Source: Kryptolebias marmoratus
Lineage: Eukaryota > Chordata > Actinopteri > Cyprinodontiformes > Rivulidae
NCBI RefSeq assembly: GCF_001649575.2
Contig: NC_051445.1
Coordinates: 11,241,944-11,305,943 of the forward strand
Direction: 5' to 3'
Length of the DNA stretch: 64,000 bases
Shown piece after piece: positions 1 through 13,173 of this stretch. The notes beneath the pieces were generated by a model. That model was not told where the DNA came from. It did no database searches and worked only from the letters and a program-made list of their open reading frames with translations. The position numbers and the translations under genes are program-made. How positions within the stretch are numbered: position 1 is the stretch's first letter; every line of letters starts with the position of its first letter.

Positions 1-197
1 AAAAAAAAAAAAAAGAATAAAAAAAAAAGGAAAATCAAAACAAAGAAACACCAACCGTTCTTTAGATTTGGAATGTGGACGGTTTGCTTTAAGCCCTGTG
101 TGTTTTATTTTCGTCTGAGTCTGCTTTAGATTAGTTTTTGGAGTCTTTTTAGTCCCCCGACAGCTGGGAATAGCTGCATGACACATTTATATTTGTA

Positions 198-199
<2 letters not shown>

Positions 200-236
<37 letters not shown>
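200..236. repeat. (AT)n microsatellite
   Basis: An uninterrupted run of alternating A and T. It lies in AT-rich sequence that starts with a poly-A stretch at the window edge. I see no gene around it. Confidence 0.95.
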
Positions 237-240
<4 letters not shown>

Positions 241-717
241 ACCCCATCACCCTTGTCACCATAAAAAACAAAGAGGTCGGGACAGCTCACATGATTTACA
301 GACGACAGAGGAGGAGCTTCATGTCAAATGAGACCCCAAGCCGCACGTGACGAGACGGCAAATAAGAGAGGAGAGAGTAAACAAGGAGGAAGCTGCTGTA
401 AAACTAAACCGCCCCCCCAAAAAAGTTTCATTCATCAGAACCTAAAGACTGCAGGAAGAGTTGTATGAAGCGGTAAAAACATCTTACAAGTTGGCAGCAA
501 ATTCTTACACCGAATGGGTAAAACAGACCGGCAAAAGCGCGTCGTCCAGTAATTCATTAAGTTGACGACAGTTTTCCAACAAACTGAGCTTAATGCAAAG
601 ATAGTGGTGTGTTCTTTGTGTGTTAAAGATTTCTTTAAAGCGGCGGGGGGCCGAAAGCTGGCGTGGCCAAAAGCAGCGAGAGACGAAAAAAAAACCCAAA
701 AAACTTTGTGAGTTTAG

Positions 718-844
718 GAGTTTTAAAGCTGAAAATATCAAACAAAGAATGGTGCTGGACGGGACGGAAACGTCACAGCTGCTCGTGAAAGGCACCGGCC
801 TGATCCGGTGTCAGAATGAGATCCGCCTCGTGCTCTACGGTTAG
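718..844 (+). other. Possible terminal coding exon, unidentified
   Basis: An AG acceptor-like site at 716-717 is followed by a frame that stays open for 41 codons to a TAG at 842-844. Its second half is GC- and CpG-richer than the flanks and reads like protein, ending in NEIRLVLYG. I do not recognise a family. No further exon of a plus-strand gene can be seen, because the window starts just upstream. It could be the last exon of a gene lying left of the window, or chance. Support is weak. Confidence 0.15.
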
Positions 845-999
845 ACGATCCTGCCGCGCGGCGCACGGAAGTCTTACTCTGCGTCGAACACAAACCGGAT
901 CCTGTGGTGGAAATGTTGGAGTCGGGTCCCGAGTTAAAGGCTGATGAATTAAAAGTACAATGTTTTAAATATATTTTTTTGCATAGGTTGCCACAAATT

Positions 1000-2553
1000 C
1001 AGGAGATGATGATATTAGGGGTGCATTCCGGCACATATAACTTTCGGAGCTGTGGAGCCATTATTCATGGATTATGTGAACATTTTTTCAAGCAACACGT
1101 GTTACCATCTAGACATACGTTCCAGATCAGGGCTTGCTTTTTGCTAACTATGTTTCACGTGTTACGCAACGAACGGCCTCTGCAGGAATAGGTGCTGAAC
1201 TGGCCCCCTTACGGTCGAGACTTCTCCGTTCAGAACAACGACGGCGGCGCAAAATGTACATTTCCTTAAAAAAAAAAAAAAACTACGGCATCTCCTCTCT
1301 TCAGCTCTCGGAGAAAACAGCAGGGACATCTCCAGAGCCGGCGAGTTCGTGCTCATTTACATTTCCCGCCCCGCCGCTGCTGCGCTGGATGCGAGGCGGG
1401 TTGTTTTTCTTGGGCCGGCTTCCTGCGATAGGGACACAGCGATGGCGACGGAGATTACGCGACTTCAAAGCCAACTGCTGATGACTAAACCACATTACAC
1501 GGGAGAGGGAGGGGGTTATTGGCTTAATGTGCCAAAATAAAGAGAGCTAATGTAAAAGGCGCACCACGGATGATGATGAGGGTGGATTCCAGGGGCTAAA
1601 TGTGCTGCAGCTCTTGGTGTGTGGGTTTGGAGTGTGATTAGTGAAATGGATATCACCGGACTTCTAAGCACCGTGTCTATCAGTGACTGCAATTAGCCAG
1701 AGGTCATTGCCATGGCCACTAGTGGTCCGTGACCACTTATAACCCTCCGCTGCCTTCCTCCCTCCCTTCCTCTGTCCTATCTATCATCTCCTCCTCCTCC
1801 TTCAGTCCTCTGAGATGAAATAACTTACATGCTGGCCTGTCGACGTGCACCGCCAACCACTGGAACCCGAATTAGCCACACGTCCGTCTGACGTTTGCGT
1901 ATGTGTCCCTAGGCAAGGCCCGTATCTAGCAACGGGTTTGTTATGCGTCTCGGTCGGCTGATCCGGGTAACGGCACTGAGGATCAGAGCGACGGTGCCCC
2001 CTGGGAGCAATAAATGACTTTTTAAGAAAAAAAAAGCTTCTTGCACCCTGCCCTGAGAAAATATACGTGCTCCCATCCTCAGGCCCAGACGCAGCAGGCG
2101 CACCAGAACCAGTACTGGTAAAGTTAAAGAGGGCCGTGAGGCTTCTCTGGTTCAGCTCAGGAGTCTGCTCCTGACCCCTCGAAGACCCCAAAACAAAGAA
2201 GAGGTCAATCCCGAGACAAGTGGGCCCGGCTTCTGGTCACGTAACACTCGTTTCAAACCGACAGAGAGACGTTTCAGGGCTGAGATGTGTTTCTGCAAAG
2301 ATATATTTATAAAAAAAAAAAACAGGGAAAATGTACTCGTACAGGTGGGACTTGAGTCATAATGGTGGTTGAATTTGCACCAATTTAGTAACTGATTGGT
2401 TTGAAGTTCAATACAGAGCCTCATGGTTCCCAAAGATTTCGAATTAGTCCCTTTATATGTTCTGATAATCTTCCAAATAAACATGTAACGGTTTTTTACC
2501 TTTAAAAAAAAAAACAGAGTGACTTGTGAGCTTTGGGGTGTGTTTTTTTAAAC
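1000..2553. other. No gene seen; intergenic
   Basis: Short open frames occur on both strands, but none has a recognisable domain, a convincing splice context or a conserved motif. Several A-runs occur (near 1,268, 2,028, 2,310 and 2,504). Confidence 0.5.
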
Positions 2554-2778
2554 CAGGGGGGTCAAACTCCAGGCCTTGAGGCTCCGCTGTCCTGGGAGTT
2601 TTAGGTTTTTCTGCTCCAACACACCTGATTTAAACGGTTAAATCACCTCCTCACCAAATCATCAAGTTCTCCAGGAGCACGGCAACAAGTCGTCCGTTTA
2701 AAGCAGGTGTTTTAAAGCAAGAACACGTCTAAAACACGCAGGAGAGCGACCCCTGAGGAATGGAGTTTCACACCCCTG
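2554..2778. mobile_element. MITE with terminal inverted repeats (non-autonomous DNA transposon)
   Basis: The left end reads CAGGGGGGTCAAACTCCAG and the right end reads TGGAGTTTCACACCCCTG, which is nearly its reverse complement. The interior contains the phrase TCCAACACACCTGATT, typical of an abundant teleost inverted-repeat element. The element is about 225 bases long and has no coding capacity. Family-level assignment (hAT-like) is from memory and is tentative. Confidence 0.75.
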
Positions 2779-3779
2779 CTTTAGCCTATAATAGCTGGAT
2801 GGCAAGCTACATTGGAGGAAAAATAGCAAAGGAGCCCCAAACCATGACACTACCTCCCCCATGCTTTACAGATGAAGGGAGGCTAAAATGCTGGGATGTG
2901 TCTCATTTAAGTAAATTTGTTTGTTTCTTTCCCCTCAGTGTGCACAAACATTTCTCCAGCAAACTGTCTGTCTTGTCTACATGATTTTTTTATCTTTATT
3001 TTTTAGCTGAACGCAGACAAGCAGTGACGTTGCTTTTCGTTTTTTTCTATTTTTTTCCTTCTTCGCAGCGGTGCTTTCCTCACAAATGTTCATTGTTCTG
3101 CGGCTGGTGAACGCTCCGATTCATCACAGATGAATCACTTCTTTACTTCAAAGATATCCTGAGTTTCTTTGTGAGCGTACACCCTGATTTCAGTTGATCG
3201 TTGTTGGCAAATGACTCCTGACAAGCGGTGCTGGTTCTAAACCTCCCTCCTTTGAACGCGGACGTGTGTGCGGCTGAAACTCTTTAAATGTAGTTTTCTG
3301 TTTCCAGCTCCACGAGGTTTGACACCTCCTCTCCGCTGATGTTCACAGAAACCGACTTTGTTCCCTGATGTGGCTTCAGAAGACTTTTATCCAGAACATC
3401 ACTAATCTGGAGATTTAAAAAAGTTAGGCACTCATGCTCCACTGTTAAATGTTATCTAGTAATTAAAAATACTCCTATTTTCCTTCAAAAAAACCCCAAG
3501 TTCATGGAGTTTTGAAAATAATAAATGTGATATGCTTGTTCCGGCCTCAAAAATATAAACTACTACTTCATATTTTTTGCTCTGTTTGATCGAACAGGTC
3601 GTTTTGAAATACGTTTAGGTCGGTTTGAAAGGCTGCTGATGTTTCAAGTCAGGTTCACGAGGAAACAGAAGAAGAGTTTGAGTCATTTCAAGTAAGACAG
3701 CTTGAAGTTTGAGGCTAGAACTGTGTCAGCACCCGACGACATTCTCTGCAGACGTTTGTCACGGATGTTAACGTGAATC

Positions 3780-4140
3780 ATTACAAAAGCAGAACTGCAG
3801 TTTTAGCTTCCCTCCATCGGCTCCCTGTCAAATTCAGGCTAAGATTTCAAATCTTCCCTCCAACATCCAAAGCTCTCAACCACCAAGCTCCATCTTTTAT
3901 TACAGATCTTATTGTCCCGTGTTTTCCTAACAGAGCCCTTCGCTCTCAGGCTGCAGGTTTACTCGTGGTTCCTAGAGTTTCTAAAAGCAGAACAGGAGGC
4001 GGAGCGTTCGGTCCTTGCGCTCCTCTCTTGTGGAACCAACTTCCTGTTTCTGTCCGCGAGGATGACACCCTGCCTTAAAACTTTTCTTTCTGATAAATCC
4101 TACGGCGACCTTTCAACAAGGAGGTTGTGTTTTCGGTAGC
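3780..4140 (+). mobile_element. LINE 3' end, reverse transcriptase C-terminal relic (L2/Rex-like)
   Basis: The translation contains HRLPVKFRLRFQI, then ALNHQAPSFITDLI, then [14 protein letters not shown], and after one frameshift LKTFLSDKSYG. This string is the usual C-terminal tail of fish L2/CR1/Rex-type LINE polyproteins. Only the last 110 or so codons remain, as expected for a 5'-truncated insertion. The frame shifts near 4,070, so it is dead. A second copy with the same motifs lies at 32,875-33,290. The clade is inferred from memory of the motif. Confidence 0.7.
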
Positions 4141-4560
4141 GTCCGTCGGTCCGTGTGGACAACATCACTCAAGAAGTTCTAAAAGGATTTTCATGAAATC
4201 TTCAGAAAACTTCAAACACAGAACAGGGTCAAAGGTCAAGGTACTCTAACTCTGCAGCTGTATAACAGGAAGGTTAAACTCCACAGCTTGACACCTCGTG
4301 GGACAAAGGTGATGCCTGTAGATTTCGAGGTTCATGGGGTCAAAGGTCAAGGTCACAGGTAACCCCTACATGTTTCCCGTTGAGTCCGTTGGTTTGTTTG
4401 TCCGTCTGTCAGCAAAGATCAGGTAAAAACTAATGAAAAGATTGGGAGGAAATGTTCAGGAAATGTTGGTGTTGTCACAGAAAAACAATGGATTATTCTG
4501 GTGCTGATCCAGATTGTGATTCAGATCGTGCCGTTTTTTAACCACACTGTGGCCTCAGCT
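4141..4560. repeat. Probable interspersed repeat following the LINE relic
   Basis: The phrase GGTCAAAGGTCAAGGT occurs twice (near 4,227 and 4,337), and phrases such as GATCCAGATTGTGATTCAGATC have the style of old fish repeats. There is no open frame. It may be LINE 3' UTR or a separate element. Confidence 0.4.
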
Positions 4561-7500
4561 GAGGAGTGCTTCTGGTTAGATCTGAATCTGAATCAGTTTA
4601 GTTAATTTATTTTTTTGGTAAGGTGGCCTTGATATGACTTTTGTTATGAAATTAATTTAATTAAACGTCAGGTCTGACTTTGTTCTGTAAGTGTAGCTGG
4701 CATTAAAGTGAGCGTACGTGCACGTCGGTACGACTTGAACTTGAAAGAACTTGAAAGCCGATCAAAGAACGGGGCGGTGAAGTTATTTTTAAGTTTCGTC
4801 TCTGGGTTTCTTATCCGTCCCGCTGTGCTCGACGGTAGCCGACTGCGGCGCGCGTGAGCATCCTGTGAAAATATGTTGGCGCAAGCCAACGCGAACGCTT
4901 CGACTCGTTGCCCGTGCATGTTTGCGGGCCAAGCTGACGGGAAGGGTGAGTTTTCACCTCAAGGCAGCGGCTTACAGACGAAGCTGCAGTTCACGCAGGT
5001 GAGAAACGTTCGTGTGTGTGTGTGTGTGTGAGAAATCCGAACATATCGGAGCCGGGGAGAGGTGTGCAGAGAGGCCTGACGTTTGGACAGCCTGAGAAGC
5101 CTCGGGTGGAGGGAGAGTGAAAGAGAGAGAATGACAGACAAGGACACAAAGGGGGTGAAAAGAAAGGCAGCCACAGAAAGAGGATGAAAGGGGATGTGAG
5201 AGAAAGAGGTAATGGCAGATTAGAGGGGAACGGAGCAAGTGGAAGGAGAGTAAAAGGGAAGGAGCGCTGGGATGGGGAGGTGGGGGGGGGGAGGGTGATA
5301 ATTTGTCTAGCTCAGATGGAGTCAATATTTGCTCCATTCCACCCGTCTTGTGCCAGGGAGGGGATCAAAGCCGAGTGAGTGCTCTGGAAGAGCTTCAGAG
5401 CCAAGAGAGAAATCAGCAAACATCTTTCCAGAGAGAAAGTTACCGTTTCACCGAAGGGGATCTCTGCTTGAAGTCGGCGCCCGTGAAACTGCCTCGCCAC
5501 TACTCTGTACGTATCAGGTTGGGGAGATTGGACCTGGGGAAATTAAAAAGGAGCAAAAACGGGATCAAAGTGAGCGAGAGACCTGCTGTGATAACCGAAT
5601 AACCCTTTATTACGCCAAAGTTTTGTTTTGTAAGGACAACTTAGAGTCTGGAAGGCAAACACAGTGTCCTTTAATATAAAATACACCAGCTGTAGCCATA
5701 ATTTGACGGTAAAAACAAACTTGGACTTAATTCCAGAGTGCGCTTTTATAAACAAACTTCAAGCTTCAAGGCAGAAAGTTACAGTTCTTAGAATCGTGAG
5801 ACCAAGTTTAAGACGGTGATGTTTTGGACTTTTTTTTTGGTTTTGGTTTCTTTTCCCCCCCTAGTTTCACTTTTAATTGGTTTGGTTTGTGTTAAAACTA
5901 CATACTAACATTAAAGTAACACAGTTTTCAGATTTAGGCTTGGTTAGGATGATGGGTAAATGGGGGAAAATACACCCCAAAATAAGCAGTCCGTGGACCA
6001 AGTCCGTTCAGTCCTTGATGCCTTCAAACGAAAACGAAACTTAAAAAAATGAACAAAAAAAGGATTTTGTTACAGGTTTTTACTTTATTTTTACAAAAGG
6101 TAAGAGACTTTTTACAAATCCACACAACTGGGATGAACGTTTCTTTGCCAAGTTTGTCACAGACTAAAAAAAGGACGTTTCAAACATAGAGAAAAATATG
6201 CTTCTAGGCCAGGTCTTGCAAATGTACCCAAGAGCTGACGTCATTAAGGGTCACAAGTGTTAGTTCACAGGCAGCATGTTTAATACGCTAAGAGGTTATT
6301 GTATTTCTACCAAGCATTCCAACTATGCTACAAGCCGGTCATTACTGAGAAAAAACAACAAGCTGTGAAAGGGTCTTCGGAAATGACTGCTCGAAAAATA
6401 TTTTTATAAAGCAATCAGTCTCTAAATACGTTAGCTACATGTTGTAAATTTAGAGTAAGCCTTTCGCTGGCTGTGTATCTGTGCGGAGGTATGTTACGTT
6501 GATGAATCAAAATATAAAAAAGGTTATTTTTCAGTTCAATGTGTGGCCTTTTTTTAAAGCCAAGTCATACAGACACATTGAGAAAAAAAACATTTGAAAG
6601 GATGTTTAAGAAACTAGCTGCTTATTGCATCATGGCTACCAATCAAACGGGAGCGTAAAGCTGTAAAACCTCAAAGTGACACTTGGGTACAGCTGATTCT
6701 AAATAGCGTGAATATGAACATTTACACATTGGTAAGGTCCTACATCGATGGAAACGGAAACAGTGAAGAAACCTTCAGCAAACAGGTTAACCTCCTACCG
6801 AAATCTGAACACATTTGAAAGCAAAAACTTGGCTAAGTTGTCGTGTTTGTCCAGCACTGGAAACGGTAATTAGGTACCAACCACCTTCGTGCTTTCCCAC
6901 CTTTTTAATTAGTTTTATTGCCGTGAAACACAGAAGAGAAGTGGTTCTTGTTAAACAAAAAGAGGTGATTCCCATCTACCATGTGGAGTTCTGAACGCAT
7001 CAAAAAAAAAACCCAAAGTGTCGGATATTAACGACACGTTGCTTCGTTACGCCTAAAGGTCCTGACAGAACTGCGGTATGCGATGCCGCTGGAGTGAAAC
7101 AGGGCTCGGATAAAAGGGGCAATGGACGGAGCGGCGCCCTAATGAGGAGTTACAGTCCTCGCCGGCGGGACAAGAACACGAGACGGGTCAGTTCAGCTGG
7201 GGTCCTAATTGGCTTACAAAACTACTGGGCTAACCTTGTTCCAATTACTCACACAAAGAACAATTGTCGTCCGCTCGCAGAAGCCACTGGGTCACATATG
7301 TCCTCAAAACAACAACAAACAACAGGATTCGTGTTTGTGTGAATGAGTACATATGGTATGGCTTGGCACAGGAGAACACTGAGAGACGGAACTGAGTGAT
7401 GCTGATGGATAATTGCTTCGATGTGTTTACGGATGGTTGGTCGGACCAACCTCACCGCCTGCGTTTCAGTCAACTGATGCCGCTGAATTTCAGCCCTGTT

Positions 7501-7859
7501 CATAAATTTCTGAGGCCACTGGCGACAGACTGTGGTCACTTCAGTTGTGAGCAACCGTGAAAAACACGATTGAAGCAAAGAAATTAACGGCGTGAAAAAT
7601 AAAGTGTTTTGAGCTACGGAGGCTAGACAGTGTCGATACCACTACAAAATTCATGGTTCCTTTCGATCTCGAGGCCCATATGAAGTGAATTTTCTCATTT
7701 GAACCAGTTTACAAGAGTCCTCCTGGTCTATCGGTCTTAAACCTTAAAGATTTACTGACAAGACATACGTGATGATGAAGCTTCCATTCAGAGGTGGCAC
7801 CAAAGACACAGAAAACTAAAGGTAGTAGAAGAAAAACAGCAAGGATATTTGTTTAAACT
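4561..7859. other. No gene seen; intergenic
   Basis: The sequence is mostly AT-rich with a short (TG)n tract near 5,012 and a purine-rich segment (about 5,100-5,290). The purine-rich segment creates long Ser/Pro/Leu-rich frames on the opposite strand, which I judge to be artefacts. Nothing with a recognisable domain was found on either strand. Confidence 0.5.
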
Positions 7860-8450
7860 GGTTGAGAAAACTACCAGGACTCACAAATTCAGATGGAATC
7901 GTTTCAGTGATCCTGGCTTCAGGGCACCCAAGAAAGTCCAGTAAGTACCAGGACCATCTCCTAAAAGTTGATTCGGTGCTACCATCGGTCCCGTGTCATG
8001 CCAGCAGTAAAGCACCCTGACGCCATTCATGTGGGGTTGCTTCTCACCCACGGGAGTGGGCTGACTCACAATTTTGCCTTAGAACAGCCGCGAATAAAGA
8101 GTTGTACCAAAACATCCTCCAAGAGCAACTTTTCCCAAACATCCAAGAACAGTTCGGTGACGAACAATGCCTTTTCCAGCATGATGTGTCATAAGCTAAA
8201 AGTGATAGCCAAGTGGCTAGGGGAGCAAAATATAAAAATACTCCTGTCTCCATAGCCAGGAAACTCCCCAAGACCTTAAGCCCCAAACTGCAAGCACTGA
8301 TTGTGAAAGAATGGGCTGCCATCAGTCCGGATTTGGACCGGAAGTCGATTGAAAGCACGCCAGGGCTTGAAAAAGAAGGGCCGACTCTGCAAACTTTAAC
8401 TCTTTGGACAAACTTGATGTAATTGTCAATAAAAGCCTTTGAAACGTATA
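7860..8450 (+). mobile_element. Tc1/mariner-type transposase relic
   Basis: Across three shifted frames the conceptual translation shows a WGCFSPTG segment, the counterpart of the MVWGCFS motif around the second catalytic Asp. It continues with LYQNILQEQLFPN, then KVIAKWLGEQNIKIL, then WPGNSP followed by DLK, the counterpart of WPxxSPDLNPIE. These motifs appear in the order and spacing of a DD34E/D transposase. Frameshifts and in-frame stops show that it is inactive. The N-terminal DNA-binding part was not recognised upstream. Confidence 0.65.
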
Positions 8451-8879
8451 AAATGCTTATAGTTACACCTTAGTATAAGATAGAAACAGCTGACAAGAAG
8501 ATCTAAAAACACTGAAGCTGCAACTTTTGTGAAAAACCAATACGACCAAAACCTTTGGCTATGTGTGTAGAGTTTGTCTGCTTTGTGTCATGGCCGATAA
8601 GCTCCAATGACACGTTTTTCCCACATTCTGAAGCCCAGGTCAAAGTGTCCTTTTGCTGATACAACTGTCTGCCCTAAACTGGTCCTCTGACGCCGGTCGG
8701 TGCCTTTGTTATCACAAATGTATTGATAAACCCCATGAGACATGTTTTCCTGAAAGTCTTTAAATACTACTCTTTTTTTTTTTTTCTTTCTTTCTTCTGG
8801 ATCTCACCATCAAACACCGCTGGTGAGAGCTTCTCACCTCACGAAGTTCAACGAATAAACACACAAACCCTACTTGGAT

Positions 8880-9290
8880 AATCCCACTCCCATTTATTTT
8901 AGCGTGCTTCGCTTTCGACACAACAGTCAGTCGTGGCTCTTCTCCTACCCGATTCTCCTTCTCCAAACATTTCCAATAAGAAGACATCTGGGCTGCAGAG
9001 AGGCCAGTCAGACACCTGCAGCCCTATAAAGCTCGGTCATGTAAAATGACATCGTTCTGCTGAATTAACCGAAGACCTCCCAGGAAAATTGAATGTAGCG
9101 TACATCTCTTCATTGCATCGACGCTTTCTGTCGAAATAAGTTAGCAAGCCACCCATGTCGTGAGCACTGATACCATCACATACTCTGGTTTTATACTTTT
9201 TTTTCCCATAATAAGAGCCTGGATGTTCATTGCCTTTGGCACACTGTAGAATCCACCATCTGTTTTCCCTAAAAAACAAGCTGAGACAGA
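8880..9290 (-). mobile_element. Tc1-like transposase relic (second family)
   Basis: On the minus strand the reading shows NEHPGSYYGKKK, then CDGISAHDMGGLL, the counterpart of the usual VMVWGCISAHGMGDL segment. After a frame change it shows DWPLCSPD, the counterpart of DWPACSPDLSPIEN. At the DNA level whole phrases such as TATCAGTGCTCACGACATGGGTG match this family's pattern. Small deletions and a premature stop show it is a dead copy. It lies in opposite orientation to the relic at 7,860-8,450, so the two are separate insertions. Confidence 0.75.
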
Positions 9291-12239
9291 CTTATTTGAC
9301 CAATTTGTACACGGAATCTCTCCATCTCAAAACTCCCAATGTTGACTATGGTCTTCTCCCTCAGTTAGTTGGGGCACTTTAAACCTAAAAACACGGTTTA
9401 TTTATTAAAAGCAAATCTGAAAGATTGCTCACTCTTGACTAAACGAGGACTACCGACCGACCTTGAAGCACCGAGGCTCTGATTACAACACGGTTTGATG
9501 CTGGATCGAGGTTCAGAATATGACCAAATTCGATTTGACTTTTAGAGCAAACTTCCATGTTCCGTATAAGCACAGGGAGCACAAATTTATCTTAATAGGA
9601 GTGGATGCAGTTCATAAAGAAAGACATCTTTTAACCAGATAATTGTTGTTAACTGCGTCCTGGCTACATGTTAGTAAGAATCCAAAACGGATGTACGTGT
9701 AACTGCTCGACAAACGGGTGTCCTAGATGTGCCCTGCAGCATTTCTGCCTCAGGATGTCATTGAAGAATTGACACGCTTGAGGATTGCCCCACCTGAAAG
9801 CTTTAAATGCCAAGCCTAATTTAAAGGCATACAGAATGAGTAACAAATTAAATCTTTAAAAGTCTTCTTAAATGTCTTTTAGGGACAATAATAACAGAAT
9901 CGTTTCAAAAAAAGGACAACCAGTAAGTAAAAACAGACCTTTGAATCCAAAATCCCACCTAAGCAGCCACCTTACGCTGCCGTGACGGACGCGGGGGCAG
10001 AAATACCATGAACCCCAACCAACTCTTGTGTTGAGGGGCCCCGAATCCTACACAACAGAGACATGAGACTGGTTAATAATGCCGGACCGCGAGAGAGGCC
10101 CCTGTCATCACGCTGCACGCTGAATAATTCATATTCCCACACAAATTAGCGTTTAATCGAATTAGCACATAACAAACAATATAGGTGAGTTTTGGAATTT
10201 GGGCCCCCCCCCCAGGCAGCTGACAGCGGCGGTTTTAATCGTCTGAGCACAATGTGACGCTTGCTTTTCGTTGGACGTTCGGGAACAACTTCGGAGATTT
10301 TGCTTCGCTTTGAAGTATGTTCTCATTTGGCTGAGATTTTCGTGAAATTTAAGAAGTGAAGAGAGCTGGAGTCCACTTTTTACCCGGTCACAAAACCAGC
10401 TTTAAGATAAACCCTCCAAAAAAACAGAAAGGGCTCTCAACTCCGTTTACTCTGAAGGTTTTGTCCGCAGCACCCACCCTTCCTTTAGTCTGATCTGTCT
10501 CTCCCTCCCTCTGCAGGTTTAAGTTACCCCTGAAAAGCAGGAATCCAAAAAAAAAAAAAAAAAAAAACAGGTCAAAGTCTGAGGTCACCGTCTCCTCCTT
10601 TCACTCCTCCAAAGACTCAAATAGTTTCTGCTCGGCATACTGATGATGAGGTGTTTATCTTTCACGCACGACAGATCCAATATATTCAACAACTGCACTG
10701 AATTTCTTTAAAACTTGACTTGTTTCGTGTCTTTGGTTTACTGAGCAGCGTTCCGAAGCACGTCTCGAAATGTGAATTTCAATCATTTCTGCTTTGCAAA
10801 CTGAATGCTAATGAAGATCATTACATCTGACTTCAGTTACAAACGCTAGAATGTCTCCGCTCACGGCTGTCTCGCCCGTTGGAAGGATTTTAGTGAACAT
10901 ATACGTTCCCGCCCACAAGTTTTCTGGCAGCTTCTCTTTGCCTTCTGCTTCTGGGGTTTCTTAGGCTCTGACCAAAACAAGCAGCGGTTCAGGCTATCAG
11001 GGGATGGATGTCGTCCACGTGGGTTGGCAGAGAGTCTTACGAGAAAACGTTCCTTTCCTCGCCTTTCCTCCAGATTTACAGTGATGTGCAGCACAAAAAA
11101 GAGAACGACAATAGTAAATATTTGTAGATTCTCAGCGGGGATGATTCATTCTTCTCGCCTACTGAACGGGCCTTAGAGTCAACATGGCCTTTGACCTCCC
11201 AAAGAGACCATAAACTCCTCCCTCCTGAGAGCAATTCAACAGGTCTGCAACAACAATAAACCCAGGGCCTCTTTCACACCGCCGCCGTCGATCGGATTCT
11301 GCTCCCTCGAGGTTCCAGGCTCCGATGAGGGGAGGACAGAGGAAACCGGGTCAGCAGCGTGTTGAGCATAGCGGACACATTTTGGATCAGCGCAATGCCA
11401 GACTTGAGACTGAACACCAGTGTGCTGAGCTGTGATTTCTCTGTGCGTCTTTGTGACTCCCGAGCGCAAACACGAAGAAAGAAGCGAGGAGTCTGGCTGG
11501 CTGGAGAAAAGTCCAACGAGGTGAAAAGTACCTAGAATGTCGAGAGGCGGGTTTGAGCTGGGAGCCCAGACGGGGTTACTGGAAAGAAGGCAGAGTGTGG
11601 GTGGGCTGAGGTTTTTTTTGGGGGGGGTATCGAGTCGACGGAGAACGCTTTCTGACAGCTTTATTCTGTGACCGACTTGCATTTAAATAAAGTATCCTTG
11701 ATTGATTGTTGCTTGGCAGTGTGTGCAAAAAGAACAAAATCCCCGTCTCGCCGCTTCAGGCTGGGTTTTTCTGAGCGACGCACGAAGAACATTTAACCCC
11801 GACACACCTGCTAGAGCCCAACTGAATAAAATGTGCAAGCTCCCTTTGGTTCTGGAGGCTTATGTTTAGATGTGTGATTGAATATTTATACCAAACAGGT
11901 GCTTATGATCATTACGTTCATGCGTTGGTTGAAAACCAGTGATTACATGAAGCAGAAACAGCTGTGCTGGAGGTTTGAAACAGGCACACTGCTGCTGCAA
12001 AGGTGAGGTTGTGGAGGACGGCGTCACGGCGCAGGTCGGACGCCATGACGAGACGGAGAAGACACAAGGTAGTTCTTCAGACTGGGGCTTCAAGATGAGC
12101 CGTTTAAGATCTTCTAAGGAAGCACAAAGAAACAAACGTTGTGGACTGCAGACGCAGTGGCCAAGGAAACTAAGCGTTGCAGATTAAAGACACATTATGC
12201 TTGCGTCCCCTCAAAACCAGAAGATGTCTCGCAGTTCTA
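9291..12239. other. No gene seen; intergenic
   Basis: Both strands were read without finding a convincing exon or element. A poly-A run sits near 10,547-10,567 and a G-run near 11,610-11,626. The open frames of 77-148 codons around 10,860-11,680 have no recognisable motif or splice context. Confidence 0.5.
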
Positions 12240-12890
12240 AACTGTGACAGTCATCTACTGTCTGCTGAAGTCTGACCAGACACGGTCTTCGTGGAAGAAA
12301 GTGCTCCGAAACAAAGCCAAGAGACTCAACCCCGGACAAAACGTAAAAAGACATGGCGGCAGGCGATCTGGACTGGTTAGTTTCAATTTGAAATATTCGT
12401 CTTTAGCAGAGGGCAGTTTGTTCACCAAAGGGACGGAGAGTCTGGAGGCAACATTGGAGGTTTTGGATGCTACGCAAGCACATACTTGCGTCCCGTAATA
12501 ACATCGAGGAGGCAACTGATCATCTTGAGAGTAGTCCCGGAAGTGACGGCACCGTCCTTTTAGAGCTCTGATCACTGAGTGTGTCTGGGATTGGATGAAG
12601 AGACTGAAGGAACTCAACCAAAAAAAAAAAAGAAAAATCCCAGAAGCTCCAGTTTTGGCTCTCCAAGATGTTTGGAACAACAGACCTGTTGCGTTCCTTC
12701 AAAAACTGCGTACAAGTACCTAGAAATATTGCTGCTTCGAAGTGGTTACACCAAATGCGGATTTGGTTTAGAGGTTTCCTCTGGTTCCAGTGCTCATTTA
12801 TTAAAAAAAATAAAAATCATTTCACTTTACAGCCTTTTTAACAACTGCCTCAAACATTTGCTCAGTACTGTATGTTCACAAACAAGCTCC
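12240..12890 (+). mobile_element. Tc1-like element relic including 3' terminal sequence
   Basis: The DNA follows the plan of a common teleost Tc1-like element. It runs from a segment coding NKAKRLN, through one coding SLAEGSLFTK (a decayed version of the AEGRQFV region), to a segment reading CTCCAAGATGTTTGGAACAA, and ends in the terminal phrase CTCAGTACTGTATG near 12,860-12,872. The middle, which carries the catalytic Asp residues, is largely deleted. The element is therefore non-functional. Confidence 0.7.
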
Positions 12891-13154
12891 CGGAAACAGA
12901 TGACCAGGAATCAGGGGGAAAGGAAACATAATATACCTGTAAGTGTGTGTTGCAGACTAATTTGAGTGTGTGTGTGTGTGGGTGAATTGAAAGGTCAGTA
13001 GAGGTTTATGTGCTCAGCGTCTTTGTCACTGTTTGCCTCTCTGACTTCAAAACCTCCTGTTATTGTTTTTGGTGGCTTTGCTTTCTGAGGCCACCCTGGC
13101 AGCGATCACATCTCTCTGTTTCAGTTTCTTTTCTGCCCTTTCTCTGGCTCCAAA

Positions 13155-13173
13155 ACACACACACACACACACA
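13155..13173. repeat. (CA)n microsatellite
   Basis: A short perfect CA run in intergenic sequence. A GT run occurs at about 12,966-12,980. Confidence 0.9.

Noticed and set aside
4959..5337. Ser/Pro/His-rich minus-strand frames up to 121 codons
   Set aside because: They arise from a purine-rich and (TG)n tract on the plus strand. No splice sites or conserved motif were found.
11236..11682. 148-codon minus-strand frame left of tars2
   Set aside because: I looked for ecm1 or adamtsl4 exons, expected here by mammalian synteny. Composition is unremarkable and there is no cysteine pattern or splice structure.
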